A stretch of 64,000 nucleotides of DNA from Sipunculus nudus (lineage: Eukaryota > Annelida > Sipuncula > Golfingiida > Sipunculidae): assembly GCA_026874595.1 (NCBI GenBank), contig CM049319.1:60082917-60146916 (forward strand), written 5' to 3'. A program made the position numbers and the translations under genes. The notes beneath the pieces are model-generated. The model had not been told where the DNA came from. It worked only from the letters and a program-made list of their open reading frames with translations, and did no database searches. The first letter of the stretch is position 1. Each line of letters begins with the position of its first letter. Shown here piece after piece: positions 40,301 to 52,300 of the stretch.

Positions 40301-43300
40301 AGATATGGTGCAGGATTTGGCCAGTCTTGTAGATTTGTCATATCAAACTCTCTAAATGTTATGAAATGGCGAAAACTACATCTGTCTAGCTGTAAAAGTT
40401 GCCGAGTTATTAGCATTTCTGTGAAATCTCCTTTTTTATCGTTTGACGAGATATGGTGCGAGATTTGGCCAGTCTTGCAGGTTTGTCATGTCAAGCCGTC
40501 CAAATGTTAATGAATGCCAAAAACTAGACCTGTCTAGCTGTGAAAGTCGCTGACTTATATGCATTTCTGTGAAATCTCGTTTTTCCACATTTGACCAGAT
40601 GTAGTGCGAGATTTCGCCAAGTATCGCAGTTTTACTATGTCAAGTTGGCCAAATGTTACCAAATGCCAAAAACTAGACCTGAGTAGCTGTAAAAGTCGCC
40701 TAGTTATAAGCATTTCCATGATATCTCGTTTTTTTCTCGCTTGACGAGATATGGTGCGAGATTTGGCCTGATTTCTTTTCTGGCGTGTCAAGCTGGTCAT
40801 ATTATATAAAATGCCGAAAACTAGACCTGTGTAGCTGTAAAAGTCGCCGAGTTATAAGCATTTCCGTGAAATCTCGTTTTTTCTCGTTTGACGATAAACC
40901 GAGCGAAATTTGACGAGACTTGCAATTGAATGACTTAGAACCAAGGGGAAGCAGCCTTATGCAAAAAACTAGACCCTTGAAACATAAATATTAACCGAGA
41001 TAGAAGCCAAAAACTGCATATTTTCAGATCGTCAAGTTTAACCCACAAATTTGGTAACCATGGTAACGGCAGCACAAAGCTACATGTGCGGAGGAATAAG
41101 CCAATGTTCCTAGTTTAAGATACAACGATAAAAATTGTGCCATGTTTAAAATTATTTTAGATATTGCAGAAAAATGATATGTTACAGTGTTTCAGGTACC
41201 ACGCCCCCTGGTGGCTATTTCCAAAAAATGAAAAACTGATTTCGAGATATTTATAAATAACACAAAATATATCAATTTCAAAGCCATTGTTAAAAAAATG
41301 CAACCTGTAGGTCATATTTAATGAAATCTCGAAGACTCTCGTTTGACGAGAAACGGTGCGAGATTTTGCAAGATTTTTGATTGGATCACCGAGAGCTCAC
41401 AAAGGGCTACAAGATGCAAAAAAATTGACCTCTCCAGCATAAAAACTGACAGAGTTAGAAGCTGAAAACTGCATATTTTCAAAATTCAAAAGTTTTACCC
41501 CAAAAATAGAGAAATCTGGCAATAGCGCACTTTGGCACCTATGCGCAAAAATAAGCCCATGGACCCCAGTTGAAGGTGCTGTGATGGAAATGGCCCAATG
41601 TTTAATAGTTCTGGAGGTATAGCACCAAAACAAATTTTCATGTTTTTTCATCTGCAACACCCCCTGGCGGCCATTTCCAAAATCTGAAAAAACAATTTCG
41701 AGATATTCTTGTGTTACATAAAATATCTCAGAATCAGTACGATTGCTGCAAATTTGAAAAATATCAGGAAATTCCATGATTTCTCCCCTAAATTGCGTAA
41801 CCATGGTAACAGCAAATTTAAGTAAGCTACATGTCAAAAGAAAGGCCAGGTGATGACGAAAAAAATGAGCTATTGCAGAAGTGGATAAGCCTATTTATTG
41901 CGAAGTTATAGTGCAAAAACCGTTAACCATACCTGTCGTGACCTTGACCTTGACCTTTGACCTATTTTAACCAAAAACAATAGGGCACCTAGAAATTATG
42001 TTTTTTATCATCCCTGTAAGTTTCAAGGTGATTGTGGCAAAATTGTGGCCAGGAGAGTGCAGACAAACAAACAGACAAACAGACAAACAGACATACGCAA
42101 CTGAGCAATATGCTTGCCGAAATCTTTGATTCCGGCAAGCAAAAATACAAAGCTCTGAATGCTAAGCAACGTGTCCAGTTACTGATGACGTAGGGATCAG
42201 AATTGGTAACACACACATACATAAAATACAAAGCTCTGAATGCCAAGCAACTTGTCCGGTTACTGCTGAAGGATTGACCCAGATAGCACACATACGCACA
42301 CCCACATACAAAGCACTGAATGCCAAACAATTTGTTCACCAAATTGCTGACCAAAGTATCAGATCTATTAGAGATTAATTTTAAAAAAAAACATGAGAAA
42401 TCAGTCTACATTTTACAGACCCACTTATGAGGTCAAGGACTTTGGTCACATGCAAAAACAGTCTCAATTGACAGCTGCTGATTGGATGATGTCATGTAAA
42501 CACTGTAAAAAATATAACTAGCCAAAACAAAGATGGCTACTCATGCAGGGACACATCTGATCTGCTGGATCATTTTAAAGAGACCAAAATATTGTGAAAC
42601 ATATACAGGAGATTATTGCAAAAATTGTTAATTGCCATTTTAGTCTGTCACTTCCATATATAGTTTTCCATGAAATTGAAAAAAAACATAAATTTTATAG
42701 AAAATTATCCCCCAAAAAAAACAGGTTGGTGGAACAGAGTATGGTATCATATCAAGTGCAGTTTAATCCAGTGTAAATTTGTACAAAAGGTTTATGATGG
42801 AGTTTGAATCATTTCAGATGTTCGAGATCGTCGCTGTTTCACACCCATTCACTGCGCATCACAGAGTGGTAACGATGATGTTGTTGAAGCATTGCTCTCC
42901 GGTGGGGCTGACGCGAATGCTCGTGGCTTTGCTGGTACCACACCCCTCCATATCAGTGTAAGCTATAAGCTATATAAGCGCGGGTTTTAATTTGCCGATA
43001 TTCGCCAATGTTAAATATTTGCAAAATACGAAACCCTCAGGAATAAGATGTCCTATCAACTAAGATGACCTCTGGAAACAACCTAGTCAGCAACCAAATT
43101 AAAAGAATAAAAACAAATGATTCTTCAAAGATAATATTTGTGACCTCTTGATTATAAATGATACAAGTTATTTACACATTAATGCATATTCAAAAAAAGA
43201 CGAGTCATATTAAAACAAATGATTTTTCTGTGATTGCAGGCTATCAATGGACACGATAATGTAGCAACCACATTGCTGAGGTTTGGTGCTGATGTCACAA

Positions 43301-46300
43301 TCGTCGATGACAGTGGGCACACACCTGTCGATGTGGCAAAAACAAAAAAGGTTAAGGCCACTTTAAGGCAAGCCTGGACTGAAGCAACACAACGAAAAAT
43401 TGAGCGGAACCTAGGTCCTGTTAGGCCTCCAAGTCGGGATAGCGTGCGGCTTTCGTCAGAATTTAACCCTTCATCACCCATGAAGAAACCAAAAGGGGAA
43501 GTGATATTTGATGTGAGTCTCTATGGAGGTTTATTGTGTATCGCTGTCACTAGTAGCAATTCAATGTTGTCCACTTAGTTGTTCTGCTGTTCATATGTGA
43601 CTTTATTGAATGATGTGTATCTTGTAGTATTTTTTTTCAGTCTATACATTGTTTCATCGACCAGTCTAACTGTTTATAGGAATATACTTTTTTCAACAGG
43701 AATGTTCATATAGGTAATATTAACACCTAAGCCTCAACATAGTAGAAGATATGGAAACAAACACATGGCTTTTAGAATATTAAAGTAATCTGATTAATCA
43801 AACAATGCCAAAATAAATATTATCACAACATTCAAAGCCCAAAATTGTTTTTCTTGTAAAAAGATTTAATCAGCTAAAAGGATGATTGCTTATAAAGTGA
43901 TGAGACATGAGCTATCAGAGATATTTTCAGAAATAAAAATTTACTGAGGAGTTTACAGTCATATCTTTCATGCAGTGTTAGGCTGTCTGTCTGACCTGTA
44001 ATCTGCTGCTAAATTTTAGGGGAAAAAAAATTAAATGTTTACAGAAAATTTTCACCAGCCAACAGATGGGTGGTAAACATTATACCGTAAAACCTTCAAA
44101 TTATGACCATCCATGGGACCTTGATAAAATGGTTGCATTTTCAAGATGGTCATCTGAGCAAGGTCTCATATAGAAAGAAAAAAGAATTGGGACCATGACA
44201 AATGGTTGTTATTTTGAGGTGCTCACTAAACAGAGGTGGTTGTTAAGTGAGGTATTACTGGATAAATTGTTGTTGTTAGATATTCCACACAGGTTGATGA
44301 ATTAAGATATGTATCAGTATATATCTAAAATATATATTGGCTATTGGGTCCTTTACGTTTCTCATAATGAAATGATAAATATCTGCATTATCTTACTTTA
44401 CCTGCAAATATTGGTGTTTAATAGATTTTTAGATATGATACATTTGGTTAAATTCATCCTGGATATGCCATGTTGAATTTCATCCCAGATTATTTAACTG
44501 TATTATTTGCAGGTTGGCAGGAGATTAATATAAAACACTCATTGAAAATCATGGAAAAGTTATGTCATTGCCCATAAAAAAAAACAATATATATTTAGTC
44601 TAAAGCATATTTCTTGTAGATTTTGTAAAATTATGACATATTAATGGAACAATGGCTTTTATTTAAGGGAGATCCTGTGCCCTCAGATGGGAGCCCTGAA
44701 TCCACAATAAAAATTCCAAAAGATATTCTAAAAGAACTTTATCAGAGGCATTTGGTAAATAAACAATATTCTGCTTCTGATTTGCTTATTTCCAGTAACA
44801 AATTAAACCCTTGGTGTGTGGTGACCTGACTGACCTTGATTTATACTAAATGACCTTGCTTTGCTTGGATAGAACTCCTCCACTAATCATCATGCTGAAT
44901 CACTAGATTTATTTTATCTGAAATCTAATTATTTTTAATATATTATGTATTCTATCTTCTTTCTCTTGAGTTAATAGTTTGTTTGTTTATAGTGGATTAT
45001 ACTGTTATATATTATGTTTTAATATTCAAACACTTTTTTAACTTGTTTTATTTGATAAGTTTTTGCCATGAATTTGTTTTATTACTCCCCTTGTTTCAGT
45101 TGCAATCTATAATCATTTGAGTTTACTGTATGAATTAACATTTAGCATGTTTTTGTGAACTTTGTATATACTACAATTGGCTTTGTACATTCAGAAGGCC
45201 AGTAAAATGAATGCTACCTTATCACCAAAGTCTCAGCTTTCTACTTAATTGATTATATCCTTATATTGTAAATAGTTCCTCTATATATTACTACATAAAT
45301 ATGATATTTGTGTTTCCCTATATATTTAAGAAATTTTTATCATTCAAGTCAGAATATGTGCTTACTGTTATCTAAAGTTTTTAATTCCTTAATACTCATT
45401 TTGACTTTAATAAAATGTTTTAAATGTTAATTCATAATATGTACTATCACAGGAGAAAAATTGTATGTTTTATTATAAATCCAGATATGTATATATGTGT
45501 AAAGGATACTCTAAAGCTCATATTGATAGTTTGAACACAGGTTAAGCCTACAGGAGTTATATCAATGTGGTGAGGTTAATAATTTTAAAATTAAATTTGC
45601 TGTCTGGATGTCAAAGACATTATCTTTCACATAATTTCTTCCTTTCAGTCTTTACCAGTTTCACAGGCTACTGATGGTGCGCTGACACCGAGAAGTAAGT
45701 ACTGTCATGAACAGTGTATATTGTTTAAGTTTTAGTTATAATAAATGTTAAGATAATGTTGCATATCATGAAAAAAAATGTACTTCATATATTCCTAATA
45801 ACTTTGGTATACGGATGCAGATACAGATGTATATATAAAGCCATAAAAAGAAATAAAAGGAACCTCACCCATTTGTGTGATAAGCTGCAGATTTAGTTTT
45901 ATTAGCCAGATCATGCAGTGATAGGTACAGGAATGTACACAAAAGGGTCTGGTTGCTATTTTGATGAGGTAAAGGCCTGAAAACTGCTCTGACAAATGTA
46001 CATATAGAAACACACAATCATGTCTGGAAATACATAGCTGCACATTACTGGCACCACATGCCTGTACAAGTTTAAAATGCAAGGTAAGTACCTGCAAAAC
46101 TGAGGTGATTTTATTCAAATGTTATTTGTATCAGGTAACAGTGCTGAACAGGCCATTCTGAAGAGTACAGTACATCACTAAAACACTAGGTTGAGCAGCT
46201 GAGAAACTAAGGTGATTTAAGCCTTGTGTTTTATCATGTAACTTCACAGAGTTGGACCTTTTATCAGCTTTTATTTGCATTTTAACATTTTTTCCTTCAA

Positions 46301-49300
46301 TGTAACAAAAGTGGTATTTTTAGAACAACTTTATAATATTTTATACACTTTTCATGATTCTTAAAACCAGAGCCTCCGCCCATGATGCGACGCTGGACCG
46401 GTGGAGACGGTAACAAGGAACAGCAGATAATGAGAGACGTAATCAACGATCGCTTCAGTCCTCTCACCATCCAAAGGTGAGGATGCTGCAAAATATTATT
46501 TGAAATTATCACATGCTCATACATCAAGGTTTAACTGTTATCAGTATAATAGTGTTATTAGTATGTTCACAGGTATAGTCACCTAATTGTATCCGCCAAA
46601 ACAGAGTTTTGCGGATACTATGTTTTCAGCTGCACGCCGCAGCCGCCGCCGCCTCGTAGGTTTCCGGAGAACTCCTCCCTAACCGCTGGGCGGAATTTTA
46701 CGAAACCCAGGATTATGTTCGGGTCACATGTGAACTGCTGCGCCCCGATTTTGTTTTGACCTCTGACCTTTCCTCTGCGCTCTGCGTCCGTTTGTGCGTC
46801 TGTTTCCACACATAAACCCACATATCTCGGGAACCGTTTGACGGATCAGGAAAATTTTTTTGCACAAATGTAGCCCTTGGAGAGCTTTATAACATACACA
46901 AAAAATGGTGGCGCCACCTGCAACCATGTTTGCACAGTGTCCATCTGTTCGTCTGCCTTGGGTTAAAATCACTCATATCTCTGCAGTGACTTGACTAATT
47001 CACCTGAAATTTGGCATGCATATACATCCTGGATAGCTTTTCTGATTTTGTGACAGGTGGCACCACCTACATTCACGTTTACGCTGCAGACATCCAAGCT
47101 CATATCTCGGGAACCGTTTGACCGATCAGGAAAATTTTTTTGCACAAATGTAGCCCTTGGAGAGCTTTATAACATACACAAAAAATGGTGGCGCCACCTG
47201 CAACCATGTTTGCACAGTGTCTATCTGTTCGTCTGCCTTGGGTTAAAATCACTCATATCTCTGCAGTGACTTGACTAATTCACCTGAAATTTGGCATGCG
47301 TATACATCCTGGATAGCTTTTCTGATTTTGTGACAGGTGGCGCCACCTACATTCACGTTTATGCTGCAGACATCCAAGCTCATATCTCAGGAACCGTTTG
47401 ACCGATCAGGAAAATTTTTTGCACAAATGTAGCCCTTGGAGAGCTTTATAACATACACAAAAAATGGTGGCGCCACCTGCAACCATGTTTGCATAGTGTC
47501 CATCTGTTCGTCTGCCTTGGGTTAAAATCACTCACATCTCTGCAGTGACTCGACTAATTCACCTGAAATTCGGCATGCGTATACATCCTGGATAGCTTTT
47601 CTGATTTTATGACAGGTGGCGCCACCTACATTCATGTTTACGCTGCAGACATCCAAGCTCATATCTCGGGAACCGTTTGACCGATTGGGCCAAAATTTTG
47701 CATGTGTATAGATCTCACATAGCTCTTTATCATACGCAAAACTGGTGGCGCCACCTGCAGCCATTTTGGCACAGCTCCTGTCTGTTTGTCTGCCATGGGA
47801 TAAAATCACTCATATCTCGGCAGTGGTTTGACATATCTGGCTAAAATTTTGCAGGTTTATACATCCCCGACAGCTCTCTTGATTTTATGACAGGTGGTGC
47901 CACCTGCATTCTAGTTTATGCAGCAGACAACCAAGCTCATATCTTAGGAACCGTTTGACGGATTGGGCCAAAGTTTTGCATATGTATAGTTCTCACATTG
48001 CTCTTTATCATACGCAAAACTGGTGGCGTCACCTGCAACCATTTTTGCTCAGCGTCCATCTGATTGTCTGCCACGGGCTAAAATCACTCATATACATGTA
48101 GTGGTTTGACTTATCTGCCTTAAATTTTGCATATGTATACAACTTGGACGGCTTTCTGGATTTTGTGGTAGGGGGGGCAACCTTCATACACAATTTGGCT
48201 GCAGACATCCATGCTAATATGCAACACTTCACTCTATTTCCCCTTGCCACTTAATCCATGCCTCACTTCACCCGTTCCACTCTGATTTAGGCGGATACAC
48301 GTAGTCGCTTGTCGACTACCCGTATTCTAGTTCAATAATATATTTAATACCACAGGCTATTTACAGTATGTTTTGCGCTGTTTGACATTATTAGTTAAAG
48401 CGCAGATCATACATCATGTAATTATTTAATTCAGCATCAGATTAGTTTTTAATAGTACCACCAGGGGGCAGTATATGCTGAGCCAGATATTGGTCAATGA
48501 AGTACAGTCAGTAGTACTCAGATTTCAAAACAACAAAATGTTTTTTACCATATTTTCAACTTTTCAAGTTGAACTCTGTTCAGTAGGGATATCTATGGTT
48601 CACTGATATTGCTTGTTTTCTTCCAATATTTTTATTTCACAAGTAGACCATTTTAACCTTCACATTTCATCTTATCATAATCAGAAACCTTCTGTGTCTC
48701 ATCTGCCATCAATATTGTCTCAAAGTTAGAGTTTCATTTGATTTACCTCTGTACATTTCCTGTAATTATCACAGTATGTCTGCTTTCAGAGAGAATTCCC
48801 GAGTGCTGGGAGGAAGGAGTCGATCACAGAGTCCAGCGAGGGTTTTCCCAGCACGAGGAAGTGGGCGGGGCTCTAGTCTTCGCAGTCTGAGTCCGATGAA
48901 GGCTGGTGGGACCCCACGTAAACAAAGCCTGCCCAACATCAACACGAAACCCACACTGACAAAGACAGCATGTAAGCTGATTTACATTTTTCTTCAGTTT
49001 ATCATCAAGTTGTAAAAGTACAAGTAATTTAAATAAACCATGCCATACCTTTTGCATAATTGAGTTAATTAATCAGGATTTGATAAAAATTCTGAAATTC
49101 ATTAAAGAATAAATTAAACCTTTATGCCTTCTTATGGAAATGTAAGATTGGTAGTAAGGTCACTTTTCCAGTGCATACTTTATGCAAGATTCTTGGATCT
49201 CCTTTTCCACAATAGTTTCATATTTTATCAATGTACTGGTACTTAGAGATAGCCTCCCATATTCTGGGGAACTATTTGACAGTAAAAAACAGGTCTAGAA

Positions 49301-52300
49301 CTATAATTCTCAGTTTCAATGTTACAGTGAGCTTATTAACATAGATATCAGAAAGTTCAGTGACTATTAACTTAATTTTGCATCATGTTTACCCATGTTA
49401 CAGCTGACCCCTCACCTTCCTGTAAGGGCGAGATGAACATCCCAGTCACTATTTTAGGTCTGGACTTAGACGACAATCTGCAAGAAGTACGGTGAGTGTT
49501 GCTTAGCAACAATCAGAGATGCGGAAAGATAATTACAGATTGAACAGAATAAAGTATCATGGATTTATGATGAATTGGTTAACATTTATGACTACTTGGC
49601 CATCTGTTATCAGTAAATTTACAGATTAAATAGATACCTTCTGTGACTACTATCAGCTTGGTCTCAAAAGAACATTTAAGTCCCAGATCCTCCTGTAGGG
49701 GACACCACTGGCATCAGTTTTCACCAGTTGCATTTATGGGTTATTCTGATTCCAGTCTAAAGGTTTCCCCACTGGCAGTCCATTAAGTACTACACTGTAA
49801 ATACCTTGGATTTTTGTTTAAGTCCTTTTTATTCATAATAAAGCAGTGATTCTCATTTAAATGTTTAATATAACATATTATTGTGATTTGGCTATACTTA
49901 TTAAATGCCTGCACCATACAAGCTTTAATTTTCTATCACTTTAGAGATTTTTTTACTGAACCTCATTACAGGCCTTTATAGTCTTGATTAAATTCTAACT
50001 TTATGTCATAAACATGTACCATTCATCTTTTATCACTACAGAGACCCTTAATCTTCTACCACTTCTGAGACCCTTAATTTTCTACCACTACAGAAAAGAC
50101 ATCATTTTGTCTTGTTTACAGAGTAAAGAGGATTTACCAGGGCCCAACAAATGCCATGTTGAAGAAGTCACACCATCGCAACATGTCAGACCCATACACT
50201 GAGTACCCGACCTCCGGAAACCTGGAAGATCCTGACTTAATGATTAGCAGTGAGTTGATTTAAATGAAATGCCTGTGAGATCATCTGCAAATAAAAAAAA
50301 AATTATATTAGGCCAAAAAAAATGTATGGTTCTCAGTCACCCCACACGTCAATTTTTAATCTTTGCATCATAATTTTTTTTTTATTTTCAATAGAAACAT
50401 ACTAATTTTGAGCTCCAGCCGCTCAGACATTTCTTTCAAGGAGATAAAATCATACCAATTTGATAAAATTTCCTTTATGATGTATTGCTTTGACTTGTTT
50501 AGCTGAATAAATATGTTATTATCATGCTTTTCCCTTATCATTTGACATTTTATTAAAACATTAAAACAAACAATTTAAAATAAAAAAAAATCCGCCTGCA
50601 TTGATTTCTGAAAAAATTGTCTGAGAACCAAACCTTATGTTTTTTTTGGCCCTAGTGAATAGACAAACTTACACATAAGAATAGGAGTCAAGCTTTATTC
50701 AGATACTGAGGCAGAAACATATATATAATTTATACATTTGTCCTTCAACAAGGAACTGCCACTGATATTGAACTATGAGATAAAGTTACGGCATTAATTT
50801 TTGCAGAGATATGAAATCTAGTTTATCTCTATTTGTAATTGACTAATATACATATTACAGACAATCCTTCTTCTGGGTATCCTTCATCTGCATATGACGA
50901 TTTGAGTGACTCTGGTGCTGCCCTCTCCCAGTCAGGACACGCATCAGCAGCACGCACACTGTCTGGTTCAGACAAGTCACGTCTCAGGATACCAGACACC
51001 ATAGAGGAAGGAAAGATTGCTCAAAGTCAAAGACCTAATTTGATTCTTAACCTAGGTAAATGGTTAATACTGATCAACTGTTTTGTTGTGGAAGGAATTG
51101 GCCTTTCCACCACAGCCCTTATGCTTTGCCTGTTTATCCTAATAATTATAATCAGCCCCAAAAAGCTCCTACACAAAAGGGTCTTCAATACCCATGGTTG
51201 CAAAAGTTGTTTATAAGACAATAATGACATCACATAAGTCGATGACACTTGATGTTGCATTGACTGATGTCATCAACTGGAATCACTGTTATTCATTGCA
51301 GTCATTGTGTACTGTCTTTTGGATTATTTGTCATATAGGAATTATGTGCCAGGTAAGACATTATTATTCACTCGGTAGTTGGAGGAGGAATGGCTTCTGC
51401 AACCTTTTGCCTAGAACTTTTTATACTGTCTCCTTTGTATAAAAAAAATCCCGAAAATATGCTGATGTGGGTACTGGTACAGACTACACACATTTCTGTT
51501 TGGCAGAGCTCTGCCAAGTAATGCAAATTTTGTGTTTGTCAGATGATTGGCAGTTAACAATGTCAACAGTCACCTGATTTGTTGCTCATAAATCCAATGC
51601 TTATGATTATTCATTGAATTGATATGGGATTAAGGTCACATAGAGTTCATGGATAGGTCAATTGATTGTAAAATCTTCAGTGATGTAGGACTCCAGTCTG
51701 AACTTCGACTCAAACCAGCCTTTTTAAGGACTCATACCTTTGGACTTGATGGTAGTGGACTCAGACTTGTACTGGGACTCAGAGGTGAGGACTTGAGAAC
51801 TCAGGCGAGTCCATCTCAAGTCCATTAGAAAAGAACACTCAGTCACATACTGTTTTACATGGTACTCATTGGTATACTACAGAATATTACATCGAATAAG
51901 ACTGTGTGTACTTGTTTTCAGCTCTGCATCAGGTGCTGAACTAAAATAAACATTCAAGTAAACAGCACTTGTAAACTAGCATAAACTTTCTTTTATTAAG
52001 AATATTTGTATTGGACTCAGACTTTGACTTGCACTCGGACTGGGATGGTGTGGACTTGAATACATCACTGAAAATCAAGTTTTATGATTGAAAGAATATA
52101 ATGACTGATGATCGATTATTAATCAGTTATTTTTTTCACCTTCTATTTTCCCACCGAAAATATGCTAATATCAGCCCATACTCACATAAAAACTAAAAAA
52201 ATCTTGTTATCTCAGTATTCATCCACACTTTGAAGTGTCAAACAGTTGGTATGGAAACAACTACAACCAAGGGGTTGAGTTTAAAACGGGCTCATTTAAA

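Larger units (their letters stand above)
38291..42375 (+). repeat. Exon-derived minisatellite in intron 6 (8 units, split by an insertion)
   Basis: Units start TGAATGC at 38291 (the real exon), 38395, 38470, 38558 and 38648, then, beyond a 3.4-kb insertion, at 42156, 42237 and 42317. Each carries the exon 6 segment for NAKHLVQLLLTEGSDL, its donor region, (CA)n and ATACATAAAATACAAAG. The unit at 38395 is almost identical to the exon and keeps the donor GTAAC at 38436; later units accumulate changes, some with the donor lost (38521 TTAAC). Spacing is 75-104 bp. Confidence 0.9.

Noticed and set aside
41397-41837. 146-residue minus-strand open frame
   Set aside because: Lies inside the 3.4-kb Helentron-like element, spans two diverged tandem units, and has no recognisable domain or start context.
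38342-42817. Use of the minisatellite units as extra ankyrin exons
   Set aside because: Units lack good acceptors, several contain frame-breaking changes, and exon 6 joins exon 7 directly with continuous ankyrin sequence.
44083-44262. Possible decayed MITE in intron 8
   Set aside because: The ends CCGTAAAACCTTC and GAGGTATTACTGG are only weakly inverted, and there is no clear target duplication or second copy.
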